Positions 20,327-30,918 of a stretch of DNA of 64,000 bases are shown in pieces. This DNA comes from Granulicella sp. (GTDB lineage: Bacteria > Acidobacteriota > Terriglobia > Terriglobales > Acidobacteriaceae): the NCBI GenBank assembly GCA_027365345.1, contig DAHXNO010000040.1:1-64000 (forward strand). Reading direction: 5' to 3'. The notes under the pieces were generated by a model, which saw only the letters and a list, made by a program, of their open reading frames with translations, searched no databases and was not told the DNA's origin. A program made the position numbers and the translations under genes. How positions within the stretch are numbered: the first letter of the stretch is position 1; every line of letters starts with the position of its first letter.

Positions 20327-22579
20327 TTACGGCGTTATCTGAAGCGTCTGTGTGGCTCGGATATCATCTGATGAACTTCCGATGCGGACCTGCACCTTGT
20401 CTGGCTCCAGCACCCACCGGTTGGCGGCTGTATCCCAGTAGCGCAGCGCATCGGCAGTGAGCGGCAGACTCACGGTCTTCGTCTCTCCAGGAGCAAGGTG
20501 GATGCGATCAAAGCCTTTGAGCTCCTCAATGGGTCGCTCCACTTTGGAGTTCAGGTGCTTCACATAGAGCTGCACCACTTCATCGCCGCCACGTTTGCCC
20601 GTGTTGCGCACATCCACGTGGACATGGAGCGTGCCGTTCGCATGCAGCGTCGCAGAACTAAGGTGAAGGTTCGAGTAACGGAAGGTGGTGTAGCTCAGTC
20701 CGTAGCCGAATGCGTACAGTGGTTTCTGGCTTAAGTACATGTACGTGCGGCCATGACGAATATCGTAATCCTTCATGGGCGGCAACTGATCCATAGAAGC
20801 CACCCAGGTCTGCGTCAGACGGCCCGCGGGATCATAGTCGCCAAACAGAACGTCCGCCAGGCCGCCTCCCTCTTCCTGACTGCTGTGCGTCATCTCCACT
20901 ATGGACGGTACATGTTCCTGGGACCAGGTGGTGGCGTATGGAAAGTTCGCGTTGAGCACCACGATGGTGCGCGGATTGGCGGCAAATACGGCCTTTGCAA
21001 TCTGCTCCTGCTCCAGCGTGAGTGAGGTGCGGTCTACCCCTTCATGACCTTCGCTGGGCAGGGCGCAGTGATGCCATCCCCTGCCACCGCAGGTGGGACT
21101 GTTGCCGATGATCACAATCGCTACGTCCGACTGCCGGGCTAACTGAGCGGCCTGGCTAAGATCCGTTCCCGTTGCAAAGTTGACCGTGACCCCGGAGCCT
21201 ACTCGTCCGCGGATACCTTCAAGCGGACTGATGGCATAGGGCGGCGTTCCGCCGTAAAGATCGCCAAGTACTGTGTCCGCGCTGGGACCGATGACCGCGA
21301 TGGACTTGAGCTTCGCTGCGTCGAGTGGCAACAGGCCGTGGTCATTCTTCAGTAACACGATGGATTCATCCGTGGCCTTGCGCGCCAGTTCCTTCTCCGA
21401 CGGCCAGTACCATGGATCCCCCTTCGCGGGATTTACGTCGGTAATGCCAATTCCCGAATAGGGCACGCGGCTTGCAGGGTCCAGCAGGCCAAGCCGGATC
21501 ATCACGCGGATCAGTCCGCGGAGATCGGTGTCGATATCCGCCTCAGTCAACAGCCCTTCTGCAACTGCCTGGCGCGTTGCCTGCGTGGTCTTGGCGTAGT
21601 TGTCAATAAACTCATTGACACCCGCATGAACGGCTCCCGCAACCGCCTCCGGTAGCGTCTTGTAGTAATGGTGCTGCGTCACCAGATTGGTAATGGCCCC
21701 GCCGTCTGAGCAGATGATGCCGTCAAAGCCCCATTCTTTGATCACCACTTGTTTCAGCACCGGCTGCACGGCCATAGGGATACCGTTCCAAGCGTTATAG
21801 GCGGTCATAAATCCTGAGACATGGCCTTGCTCAATCGCCATGCGGAACGGAACCGAATAGTACTCGCGAAACAACCGCTCATCGAAGTTCGACGAACCGC
21901 TGGTGCGTCCATCTTCGTTACTGTTCGCAAGAAAATGCTTCATGAGCGACGCCGAAAGCAAGTATCGCGGATCACTTCCCTGCAGGCCTTTTACGTACGC
22001 CACAGCCATCGTGCCGGTTTGATACGGGTCTTCGCCATAAGACTCTTCTCCCCGTCCCCAGCGGGGATCTCGTGCCAGGTCGGCGTTGGGAGCCCGCACA
22101 ATCAAGCCGCCACGATGATAGCGACCCTCAATGTAGCGGGCTTCAAAACCCTCTACCCCCGCAACCTTCTGCAGTAACACCGGGTCCCATGTTTGGCCAA
22201 GCCCGCGGGCCTGTGGAAATTGCGTCGTCGGAATCTGCACCTTGCCCGGCCCCTGCCAACCACCCGGACCACCGAGAGAAACCCCATGTAATCCTTCGAC
22301 ATGCCCCGTCCCAACCACCCCAAGGCGCGGAACATCGGATGTGGACATCATGCCGCGTGAGAGCGCTTCGTTGCTGAGCATATCCACTTTTTCTTCCAGC
22401 GTCATGCGCGCCAGCAGATCCGTAATGCGCTGCTCAGTGGGTAAATTGGGGTTTTGGAACGGATACTGATACTGCTGCTGCGCGTTGGAGAGTGCCGCGG
22501 AACCGATACACAGCAACGCTATCTGGGCCAGCATCGCACTATACAGCCTGACACGGAACAAACCAAAACATGAACGCAT
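20327..22579 (-). CDS. Glycoside hydrolase family 3 protein
   Basis: ARDPRWGRGEESYGEDP; WGFDGIICSDGGA nucleophile region; GGDEVVQLYVKH Fn3-like end; paralogue-like to 8260-10488. Confidence 0.93.
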   Translation of the reverse strand: MRSCFGLFRVRLYSAMLAQIALLCIGSAALSNAQQQYQYPFQNPNLPTEQRITDLLARMTLEEKVDMLSNEALSRGMMSTSDVPRLGVVGTGHVEGLHGVSLGGPGGWQGPGKVQIPTTQFPQARGLGQTWDPVLLQKVAGVEGFEARYIEGRYHRGGLIVRAPNADLARDPRWGRGEESYGEDPYQTGTMAVAYVKGLQGSDPRYLLSASLMKHFLANSNEDGRTSGSSNFDERLFREYYSVPFRMAIEQGHVSGFMTAYNAWNGIPMAVQPVLKQVVIKEWGFDGIICSDGGAITNLVTQHHYYKTLPEAVAGAVHAGVNEFIDNYAKTTQATRQAVAEGLLTEADIDTDLRGLIRVMIRLGLLDPASRVPYSGIGITDVNPAKGDPWYWPSEKELARKATDESIVLLKNDHGLLPLDAAKLKSIAVIGPSADTVLGDLYGGTPPYAISPLEGIRGRVGSGVTVNFATGTDLSQAAQLARQSDVAIVIIGNSPTCGGRGWHHCALPSEGHEGVDRTSLTLEQEQIAKAVFAANPRTIVVLNANFPYATTWSQEHVPSIVEMTHSSQEEGGGLADVLFGDYDPAGRLTQTWVASMDQLPPMKDYDIRHGRTYMYLSQKPLYAFGYGLSYTTFRYSNLHLSSATLHANGTLHVHVDVRNTGKRGGDEVVQLYVKHLNSKVERPIEELKGFDRIHLAPGETKTVSLPLTADALRYWDTAANRWVLEPDKVQVRIGSSSDDIRATQTLQITP

Positions 22580-22749
22580 GAAGGATATCCTTGGTTGGAA
22601 TGTGGGAATCGAATGTGCCAGGCGCACTACAGATCTAGCCTTCGTTCGGCGAATGCTCTGGGTGAGATTTCATTCCCCAAATGATCCACCCTGGATTCTC
22701 AGTCCGGCTAATGATCGAACACCACTGTGCCGCGTGCATCGCTCAGCCG

Positions 22750-23892
22750 TTACTGAAACTCGGCAGCCGCAATCATAGCGTCTAGCGCTGACGTTTGATT
22801 AATGGCATTGGTTGTATCGAACGGCCCTTGCCATAGAGCGCCAAAATACACACTTGGCTCTGATGAATACATATCGTTCGTCCAGATGCTATTCGCATTC
22901 GTAATGATGAACGTCAGGTACTGCGGATTGGAGTCGGCCTTGTATAGGACTGCTAAATTCCGCATGAATATTCCTTTGAACTGAGGAGCGTCACCCGAGG
23001 TCATCGACGGGTTCCCCGGTTCGACCAGAACGCCGTTCACGCCGAGGTTCGTGATAGCCGCGGTGGCAATCGCATCTGCTTGCGGCAAGAGCGTTGGATC
23101 CTGGTCGGCTTTGTAGAGCGATACAAGACCACCGAGAATCACGCCCTGATTATAGGTCCATGTCGTTTCGCCATTGTTTTTGCAGGAAGGGTCGGAGCCG
23201 GCTGAAACCAACCCATCATTGATCAGGTTTTGCGCATTGATCATGCCAGACGCCTTGAACCAGGTCCACTCCTTTTGCGCCCACGCCAGATACCCTGCCG
23301 ATGCGGTTCCAGTCGTCCTGTTTGCCAGTTTGGCAGCGACCGTAAGAAACAGTTCGTTTGCAATGGCGTTCTTGTATATGGTAGCGCCCTTGACGCTTGG
23401 TTTCTCCCACCATACTCCCCCTCCGCACGTGGAGGTGTTCCACTCGGTGGCGATGTTGGCGAAGATGGTCTCAGCCATATCCAGATAAGACTGTGTCCCG
23501 GTCAGGTCGTAGGCAGCGATCCACGCGAGCGCCCACCAGCCTTCATCATCATCGTAGTCGTCAAGGAAGTTCGTATTACCCGCTGACGCATTGGCATTGG
23601 CAAATGTAGAGGCAAATGCGGAATTATAAGATGTATCACCAGTAACGCTCGCGTAATCCGCAAGCACCGTAATTGAGTTTGCAGCATTCCACCAGCCAGC
23701 CGGCGCGAGATAGAGACCCGTACCAGCGTCGTAATAATTGCTTTGCAGCGACGCGACGCCTTCAGTTGCCTCTTGCTTGTAATTGGTGGTGCTGGAAGTA
23801 GCCGAGCTGCTGCTGCCACACGCTGTCACCTCTATGAGACATAAGCTGGACAACAGTGCACTGATTATGACTACGGTTATTCCTTTCTTCAT
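22750..23892 (-). CDS. GH76-like (alpha-1,6-mannanase type) lipoprotein
   Basis: MKKGITVVIISALLSSLCLIEVTAC lipobox; DDDEGWWALAWIAAYDLTG and WWNAANSITVLADY pattern typical of GH76. Confidence 0.8.
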   Translation of the reverse strand: MKKGITVVIISALLSSLCLIEVTACGSSSSATSSTTNYKQEATEGVASLQSNYYDAGTGLYLAPAGWWNAANSITVLADYASVTGDTSYNSAFASTFANANASAGNTNFLDDYDDDEGWWALAWIAAYDLTGTQSYLDMAETIFANIATEWNTSTCGGGVWWEKPSVKGATIYKNAIANELFLTVAAKLANRTTGTASAGYLAWAQKEWTWFKASGMINAQNLINDGLVSAGSDPSCKNNGETTWTYNQGVILGGLVSLYKADQDPTLLPQADAIATAAITNLGVNGVLVEPGNPSMTSGDAPQFKGIFMRNLAVLYKADSNPQYLTFIITNANSIWTNDMYSSEPSVYFGALWQGPFDTTNAINQTSALDAMIAAAEFQ

Positions 23893-24191
23893 GACGTCTT
23901 CTCCGTTTGCATTCCATGAGCGCCACCACGGGTCCAGATCCTGCACGAAACCGCCGCTCACCAGCAAGTATCACAGTTTGGGATCTCGATAGGCTATCCG
24001 CGAGCATGATTTTCCAGATCGCATGCACCGAAGCGGCCCTCGATCTATACATTTCCGTTTTTGGTGAGCATTCACAGCAGTTATATCGTTCTCTTGAAAT
24101 ATTTGGTCCTGCATGCTTCCGCTCCTTTGAAACGTATGCACCTCGAAACACGAGTACTAAACATCGACGCACACACGAGTGGCTCTTGCAC

Positions 24192-27100
24192 CTAGAACAC
24201 TACCTTAGCGGAAACTAGAATTTGGCGTGGCGTATTGGCTTGGGAGTTCGGCAATGTACCAAGGCCGACCCAACTCGTCCTGGGCGTAAAGGTTGGAAGG
24301 ACATCAATATTTGTACTCGCTTCCCGCCAGGTTGGGTGATTTGCGCCGTTGATTGCCTCCACGCGGAGCTGAAGGTGCATCCCACGGCGATGAAGTGGGA
24401 ACACTCGATTGATCGCCGGATTCCATTCGGTTGCGGAGGGACCGCGTATAGTTCCAATTTCCGGCGGCGTTGTATTAGGTTGCCAACTGGCTAGCGGGGT
24501 CCAGCAGCCGGGGTTGTTGTTGAACCAGTGGGCGCGCGTCTGGCCCCCTACCGGCAGATAACTGGCACAGCCTGGCGCTCCAAAGTGGAACGTGCCCGAA
24601 GGAAGAAACAAGGGGGCTCCAGTCATCGTCGTCACCGTAGAGTCGAGGAGCCATCCCTTAGTTATATATTCCACCACTGATCCGCCATGCCTAAGGCCGG
24701 GGATGGGAAACACCAGATTCACATTCAGATAATTTCTTCGATCGTTGCTATCGAGTTCGCTGATCAGGTGGTCGGGATAGATAAAGGCTGAGGCGTTTAG
24801 ATAGGCGTCTCTATCCATCCAGTTTTCATAGACATAGTTGAATACAAAGTCGAAGTTCTTGACCATGCGCTCAACGCGAACGTTAAGCGAGTTGTAGTGA
24901 GTGTTCCCCTCAGGCACCTGATCTTCGGTGACGCCGTTGAAGAGCGGAAAGCCTCTCTGCAACTCCCAATCTTGAATGGTTCGAGGCGCGCCTAGAGAAG
25001 TGCTCGATGGGAGAACGCCATAAAATGGATTCTTCACCTCAGTGTCGCAGAGCGCAAGGTCTGTATAGCACTGCTGCTGCAATGAAGTGGAGATGATGCC
25101 AAGTGGCACATTGACGGGGACATGCTGGACCTGAGTTCCCATATACTGTACATCCAGCAAGATGCCCCAGGGAATCGCGCGCTGCACGCCCAGGCTCCAG
25201 TGCTGCGTCATGCGCGGGTGGCGGTCCAGGTCATTGAAGGAGATGCCATTGCCCGCGTCAGTCTCAAGTCCTAGGGACGCGCCGCTCGGCTGAATCGCTC
25301 CACTCGGGTACGGAGTGCCCGAGTTGAAGTAGTTATCGGGTGTGTATGGAGTCGGGGTGCCGAGAGTATCGACAAATGAGGTGGTCTGGCTGAAACCGAT
25401 ATCGCCAACATCAAGGGATGCCCATGGGTAATAGATTCCATAACCTCCCCGTACTACGGTATTACGCATGGCTGCCCAGCTGAAGCCAAACCTTGGCTGC
25501 CAGTCATTCCAATAATTCTTGAACGGAGCACTGGGTTCACCGTTGACGCCGGCAAACTGGAGCCCTCCCAACAACGGGCTTGAGAGGTCGGGAGACTCGC
25601 CGAAATTGACCGCATTACTCAGCGGGTTCGTACAAGTGAAGCAAAAACCGGCATTGATGCGGTCGTGGCGGTCTCTTGGAGACTTGTTGACATCCCAGCG
25701 CAGGCCAAGGTTAAGCGTTAACTTTGGAAAGACATGAAAGTCATCCTGGACGAAGAGCGCATAGTAATGCATGGTGATGAATGTCGGTTCGTCCCAGTCC
25801 ACGCTCCCTGATGCTGGATAGCCGAGCAACAGGTCGGCAAACGAGTTTCCCTCACCGGTGACAGGCTTATTGGGGTTTTCCTGAGAGTAGGCGGGACTAA
25901 AGTCGAAGCTTCCGTACGGCTCTCCTAGCACACCCGTCGGGGCTTTTTGGATATCCTCGAACTCGCCCCCGTAGTGGAAGCTGTGGCGGCCAAGAAGTTG
26001 GGTGACGCTTCCGGAAAAGTCAGCGTCGGCGTCCATGGTTCCGTTATCAGTATTACCGAAGATTTGAGTTGCATCGGTCATATCGATCTCTGGCACGATC
26101 CCGCGCGACGAGGTGCCTACGGCTGGATCGGTAAGGCCCACTTTGCTTGCCGTGTAATCCTGCGAAACGGTCGCCCCCGTCTCATTCAACGTGGAGTCGT
26201 GGCCATACGATGCCTTTAGGTCAATCACTTTCGTTGAAGAGAAGATGTGAGTCCAGTCCAACACGCCGTCGTAATCTACCCCAGTGTCGTGGCTGCCGTC
26301 CCACCCCACTCCGGGAAATCCGTTGCCGCCGGTCGTATCATCGTTGTACTCGTATAGAAATATTCCGTAAACGCGGTCATTCTGGGAAAAATTTTGATCC
26401 ACCCTGCCGATGAACTGCGTGTAACCGTAGAGATTGGGTGCGGCCACAATGTAGTTGTCAAGAATGGCCGAGTTATTTGGAGCTGGGAACAGCTTCATGA
26501 TCGCCTGCCCGATTGGGCTGATATCGGCGGCAGGAATGGTGTCATTGGGGAACTCTGTTCTTCCGTATGTGGTACAGCCTCCGGAAGAGTTCTTTGTGAT
26601 GCAAGTGGTGGATAGTGGATCGTAGACGGTATAGCCCGTTCCGCTGAAATCTCCGCTGGCTTCCGCCGCTGTCGGCACGGTAGAGGTTACGTCCATCGGC
26701 TCATGTTGGTCGAATTGTTCATAGGACGCAAAGTAGAAGGTCTTGCCCTTTCGAATCGGCCCACCGCTTTGCGCGCCCCACGTATTGCGCGTGTTGATCG
26801 GTTTGCGAATGCCGCTCAGGTCATTCTCCCATGTGTTTGCGTTCAAAGCGGCATTTCCGAAGTAGTCGTAGGCCTCGCCATGGAATGCATCGGTACCGTC
26901 TTTGACGTTTGCATTGAACACACCGCCCCCGGTTCTACCGTATTGAGCATCGTAAGGCATCACGCTGGACTGCATCTGCTGCACCGAGGCCTGGTTGGGG
27001 GTAATGTACCAATTGCCCTGATCGCTGATCGGCACGCCGTTGACGAAAAAGGCATTCTCATCGCTCTGGGATCCAGCCACCAGGTAGGTGTCCGAGTTGT

Positions 27101-27692
27101 TCCTGAGGGTTAGGTCGAACAGGCCGCCATTGTTGGAGAAGGTAATTCCTTGAGTGAAGATGACATCATCAAAGACCATCAGGCCGACATCTGGCATATT
27201 TTCGACCTTAAACTGATCGAGAACCCCGCCCGTGGTGGCGGACGCGGTGTCCAATTCAACAGGTCCGGCAGTCACCACCACCTGTTGCGAGACACTACCC
27301 TGCTGCAGCGTTACATTGAGCCCCAACTGCTGGGCTGAATCGAGCCGCACATTCTGGTAGACCTTTGTCTCAAACGTTGCCGCCGTAGCCGTGACGGTGT
27401 AGGTGCCCGGCAGCAGATATAGCAGTGAATAGACCCCTTTTTGATTGGTCTTTGTCGAGGCCGCTACTTTCGTATCCACATTGACTGCTGTAATGGTGGC
27501 ATTTGGAACTACGGCCCCCGAGGGGTCCATGACCTCTCCCGTAATGGACGCGCGGAACACCTGGCCATAGGCTGGCCGGAGCAATGGCACAGTGATCAGA
27601 AAGAGCAGTGCGACGTACCGTACACAGAGCCACTTCGACTGAGCGTCAACGAGCCGTTGCACCTCCGATGGACGCGTCTTTTGATTCCTCAT
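24192..27692 (-). CDS. TonB-dependent receptor with CarboxypepD_reg-like domain
   Basis: ASITGEVMDPSGAVVPNATITAVNVDTKV; plug and barrel; start at 27692 (RBS-like GGAGGGGC) preferred over 27731. Confidence 0.9.
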   Translation of the reverse strand: MRNQKTRPSEVQRLVDAQSKWLCVRYVALLFLITVPLLRPAYGQVFRASITGEVMDPSGAVVPNATITAVNVDTKVAASTKTNQKGVYSLLYLLPGTYTVTATAATFETKVYQNVRLDSAQQLGLNVTLQQGSVSQQVVVTAGPVELDTASATTGGVLDQFKVENMPDVGLMVFDDVIFTQGITFSNNGGLFDLTLRNNSDTYLVAGSQSDENAFFVNGVPISDQGNWYITPNQASVQQMQSSVMPYDAQYGRTGGGVFNANVKDGTDAFHGEAYDYFGNAALNANTWENDLSGIRKPINTRNTWGAQSGGPIRKGKTFYFASYEQFDQHEPMDVTSTVPTAAEASGDFSGTGYTVYDPLSTTCITKNSSGGCTTYGRTEFPNDTIPAADISPIGQAIMKLFPAPNNSAILDNYIVAAPNLYGYTQFIGRVDQNFSQNDRVYGIFLYEYNDDTTGGNGFPGVGWDGSHDTGVDYDGVLDWTHIFSSTKVIDLKASYGHDSTLNETGATVSQDYTASKVGLTDPAVGTSSRGIVPEIDMTDATQIFGNTDNGTMDADADFSGSVTQLLGRHSFHYGGEFEDIQKAPTGVLGEPYGSFDFSPAYSQENPNKPVTGEGNSFADLLLGYPASGSVDWDEPTFITMHYYALFVQDDFHVFPKLTLNLGLRWDVNKSPRDRHDRINAGFCFTCTNPLSNAVNFGESPDLSSPLLGGLQFAGVNGEPSAPFKNYWNDWQPRFGFSWAAMRNTVVRGGYGIYYPWASLDVGDIGFSQTTSFVDTLGTPTPYTPDNYFNSGTPYPSGAIQPSGASLGLETDAGNGISFNDLDRHPRMTQHWSLGVQRAIPWGILLDVQYMGTQVQHVPVNVPLGIISTSLQQQCYTDLALCDTEVKNPFYGVLPSSTSLGAPRTIQDWELQRGFPLFNGVTEDQVPEGNTHYNSLNVRVERMVKNFDFVFNYVYENWMDRDAYLNASAFIYPDHLISELDSNDRRNYLNVNLVFPIPGLRHGGSVVEYITKGWLLDSTVTTMTGAPLFLPSGTFHFGAPGCASYLPVGGQTRAHWFNNNPGCWTPLASWQPNTTPPEIGTIRGPSATEWNPAINRVFPLHRRGMHLQLRVEAINGANHPTWREASTNIDVLPTFTPRTSWVGLGTLPNSQANTPRQILVSAKVVF

Positions 27693-27826
27693 CTTGCCCC
27701 TCCTGCCCCCTATATTCTTCACTCGCTGCATAAGGGCTTGTTAGAGTCTGTTTTGGACGATCATTTCTTGGGGTAACTCATGCCCTTCTGCCTGCCGCCG
27801 TCAGGGTGTTATCGTTTCAGAATTGA

Positions 27827-27841
27827 TGACAGCGCTGTCAA
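27827..27841 (-). promoter_or_regulatory. Perfect 14-bp palindrome TGACAGCGCTGTCA overlapping a TTGACA hexamer upstream of TonB receptor 3
   Basis: TGACAGC|GCTGTCA at 27827-27840; minus-strand TTGACA is the complement of 27836-27841. Confidence 0.55.
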
Positions 27842-27960
27842 GAAACCGAACGAATTCTAGAAAGGTCCGTTCCCGTTTGTCAAGATCACCTTGCGCAGCC
27901 ACATCCACCGAGCTTCGCCTACGCGCCAAACTACTGAAAAACAGAGCGATACGTTCAGAA

Positions 27961-28176
27961 TCGCCGGAGGACACCTCCGCGAAAGGATGGTTGCATTGCA
28001 TTCCGAAACACAGCAGCTTCCTGAACCCTACGCAGTACGAGATCAGCCCGTTCAGACGCCGGCTCCCCGCCCAACGTCGCATCCCTTCACTGAGCTATCT
28101 ACGCCGGGAAGCCAAAGGCAGCAACTGGAAGATGAGCCGCCGCCACGTGACCATCCACTTCCAGTTCATGCACTAG
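27961..28176 (+). pseudogene. C-terminal remnant of an IS630-family DDE transposase
   Basis: In-frame SPEDTSAKGWLHCIPKHSSFLNPTQYEISPFRRRLPAQRRIPSLSYLRREAKGSNWKMSRRHVTIHFQFMH* resembles the IS630 C-terminus (PEEA..l.fHYTPKHgSWLN.vEie.svl.rqcldRRIpsl..LRrEv.aWe..RN...vTi.W.Ft); N-terminal catalytic part absent. Confidence 0.65.
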
Positions 28177-28459
28177 AAGCTAGACCAAGAGCTTGACTAC
28201 GAAAGAAGCAACGTCATGCCATCAGAGGCGTGGCTTGTCATAAGACAGCTCGGAGGTGCATAAATGGATGATGCTTGTCCTTTACAAACGAGCCGGTCTG
28301 TGAGCAACTCTCTTTAGAAGTTCTTTAGAACTTCGATACACTTGGTGGTGCTGCGCTGTTGGTTCGCGAACAGGAAAGGCATGGCGCGACAGTTTCAACT
28401 GCCGCCAGCAGTGGTTTACAGGCAGCCTTCTCAGAACTTGGGAGTCAGGATAAGAAAAG

Positions 28460-29548
28460 ATGACGATAAGAAAACAACGGGCTCCCACCCTGGAAGATGT
28501 TGCTCGTGAGGCGCGAGTCTCTCTCAAAACCGCTTCGCGTGTGCTCAATGGGTCGGAAAATGTTCGCAAAGAGAAAGTAACCAAAGTCAGGGCGGCGATG
28601 GCGCGATTAGGGTACCGGCCGAATGAGTTGGCCCGCAGCCTTATGACGCGCAAATCCGGCGCAATTGGCATTGTCGTTGCCAATCTTGCGAACCCCTTCG
28701 TGATCAAAGTGATTAAAGAAGTTCAGGAGGTAGCGCGGTCCAATGGGTATGTTGTCATCATCACAAGCTCTGAAGGTCAACCGGAGGTCGAGAGATCTGA
28801 GATCGAAAGCCTGGTGCGACGCCAAATCGACGGATTAATCATCGCTCCCGCAACCACGGGCTGGAAGCATTTGAGTCCGATCTTGCCAATGCATATCCCC
28901 GTAGTGACCTTCGACCAGTTGATCCGTGGCTCGAATTTGGACTCCGTGATCATCACGAATCGCCAAAGCGCAGCCGAGGCGACACAGCATATGCTGGATC
29001 ACGGGTTTCGCAGGGTGGTTGCCATAGGCACCCGGCCACATCTTTATACGTCCAGAGAGCGTGTTGCAGGCTACCGCAAGAGCATGACTCAAGCGAATCT
29101 GAAGCCGAGGGAATGCCTGGTAGCTCACGAGAGTTTGTTGACAGCAAAATGGCTGGAAGCAGAGGTTCTGGGCGAGCATGCTGCCGATGCCATCTTTTCT
29201 TTGAATTGGGTTAGCACGCAGCGCGTATTGCGCGGTCTCCGCGACCTGGGGATTCGAGGCGGCCAGGATATTCCCCTTCTATCGTTTGACGATTTCGATT
29301 TGGGCGACGTACTCACGCCGGGGCTTTCTGTAGTACAACAACCCTCTGACCTGCTCGGGCGCGAAAGCGCGCGGTTGCTCTTTGAACGTCTAAAAGGCGA
29401 CGGGGTACAGCCCTCCCGCAGGATTCTTCTACCAGCCCGGCTCGTGATTCGCGAATCCTGTGGCTGCCGATTGATCATGGAGCCGAATGCTACCCTGCCC
29501 TCAGGGCTCCAGCGTCTGCCAGAGCGAGGCCACTCGCGCCGGATCTGA
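28460..29548 (+). CDS. LacI family transcriptional regulator
   Basis: APTLEDVAREARVSLKTASRVLNGSENVRKEK HTH; RSLMTRKSGAIGIVVANLANPF. Confidence 0.95.
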   Translation: MTIRKQRAPTLEDVAREARVSLKTASRVLNGSENVRKEKVTKVRAAMARLGYRPNELARSLMTRKSGAIGIVVANLANPFVIKVIKEVQEVARSNGYVVIITSSEGQPEVERSEIESLVRRQIDGLIIAPATTGWKHLSPILPMHIPVVTFDQLIRGSNLDSVIITNRQSAAEATQHMLDHGFRRVVAIGTRPHLYTSRERVAGYRKSMTQANLKPRECLVAHESLLTAKWLEAEVLGEHAADAIFSLNWVSTQRVLRGLRDLGIRGGQDIPLLSFDDFDLGDVLTPGLSVVQQPSDLLGRESARLLFERLKGDGVQPSRRILLPARLVIRESCGCRLIMEPNATLPSGLQRLPERGHSRRI

Positions 29549-30292
29549 AACCCACTGCACCGTCTCCGGGCTGGCCTGATATTGCCGGTAGATTGGAATC
29601 TGCGGGTCCAGCCCCAACTCCGGATAGCTTCGCGGCCCCCTCACCCGCAGTGTTGACTGGCGATAACTTGGATTGGGCTGCCATTCGATGGCTCCGCCGC
29701 GCAGCAGCGGAAACCATGCCAGCCCACCGTGCGCCCGAACCCGATCGTAGAGGAAGCCATACTGCCGGTCGCACAGTGCGCCGAAAACCATCCGCCGGTC
29801 TTGATCGGCGTTGATCACACAGTGCGCCCATCCGGGCGGCGCCACCACCTGATCGCCCGGCATGGCCTCCACGGCAATACAGCGCCCGGGTTCGTCTTCG
29901 GCGAACTCCTGAGCGTACACAATGGCGCGGCCTTCCCATATCTCAAACAGCTCCGGCGTGGACCATCCGCAATGCGGCGCGGGAGCATGAATATGCCCCT
30001 GGCTGCGCACCGGCTCTTCTCCCAGGCGCCCACCGGCGTAAGCCACAACGCCGAACAGCAGGTACCTGTCCCGCAGATCGGCGGCATCGCAACGCCGGCA
30101 AACATCCATGGCGATGCCGTATACGTGTTCCGGACCGTTGCACTCAGGATCTCGCAGGCTCTTTCGGATGTCGTCGAGGCGCCGCAACTCTACAGCCGGC
30201 CCCAGCACCTCCGGCCCATAGTCGAAGGCCAGTTCCTCGGGGCGCAGCCGAACGTCCAGCCCAGGATTGAACCGCCTCTCTCGGTTACTCAT
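29501..30292 (-). CDS. Cupin-type glucose-6-phosphate isomerase-like protein (second copy)
   Basis: SQGHIHAPAPHCGWSTPELFEIWEGRAIVYAQE metal-binding cupin motif; start overlaps the stop of the upstream gene. Confidence 0.75.
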   Translation of the reverse strand: MSNRERRFNPGLDVRLRPEELAFDYGPEVLGPAVELRRLDDIRKSLRDPECNGPEHVYGIAMDVCRRCDAADLRDRYLLFGVVAYAGGRLGEEPVRSQGHIHAPAPHCGWSTPELFEIWEGRAIVYAQEFAEDEPGRCIAVEAMPGDQVVAPPGWAHCVINADQDRRMVFGALCDRQYGFLYDRVRAHGGLAWFPLLRGGAIEWQPNPSYRQSTLRVRGPRSYPELGLDPQIPIYRQYQASPETVQWVSDPARVASLWQTLEP

Positions 30293-30890
30293 GGAAAATG
30301 ATGCGCGGAGCGCCGTCGCGCTCCACCACCCTCGCGCTAAATCCGCTTTGCCGGATCGTCTTGTAGTCGTATCCCGCATCGCTTCCCCAGCAGGCCCAGA
30401 AGATCAGAGGCTCGCTACCCACGTTCGCCACGCGATGGGCATGTTCGCCCCGGATGTAATGGAGCGTGTTCGCTGACATCGCCTCGCCCCATGTGCGTCG
30501 CTCGCCGTCCATCCGCAGCAGGATTCCCTCGCCCGCCACAGTGGCATAAAACTCCGCGCGGGTGCGGTCGGCGTGGAAATGCCCGTGCGTCATGAAGAAT
30601 TCATCGCCAACCTTCCCCGGCTGCAGGACCGTGACTCCCCAAAGCAAGCCACCCTCTTCTCCAGCGGGAACGTTGGACGCCACGCGGACACGATAGATCT
30701 CCCGCATCGGGTCCATAGCCTTGAAGCTCTGCTCATCGCCGAAGAGACCCTGCAGTTCTCCCAGGGTCTTGGCGCTCTCGCGAACATCCGGACCACTGAT
30801 TCCACCCCGCGTCCAGTCCAGCAGTAGCTGGGCAGGCGTCGGCACGCTCACCGCCGGCGCATTCGACCGATCGTTCCGCGGAGGCATCAT
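30285..30890 (-). CDS. Cupin-type glucose-6-phosphate isomerase-like protein (first copy)
   Basis: DEFFMTHGHFHADRTRAEFYATVAGEGILLR cPGI-like cupin motif; start could be 30932 or 30890/30887. Confidence 0.78.
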   Translation of the reverse strand: MMPPRNDRSNAPAVSVPTPAQLLLDWTRGGISGPDVRESAKTLGELQGLFGDEQSFKAMDPMREIYRVRVASNVPAGEEGGLLWGVTVLQPGKVGDEFFMTHGHFHADRTRAEFYATVAGEGILLRMDGERRTWGEAMSANTLHYIRGEHAHRVANVGSEPLIFWACWGSDAGYDYKTIRQSGFSARVVERDGAPRIIFHE

Positions 30891-30918
30891 ATCAGCGGCG
30901 ATACTAACAGAGTTGTTG

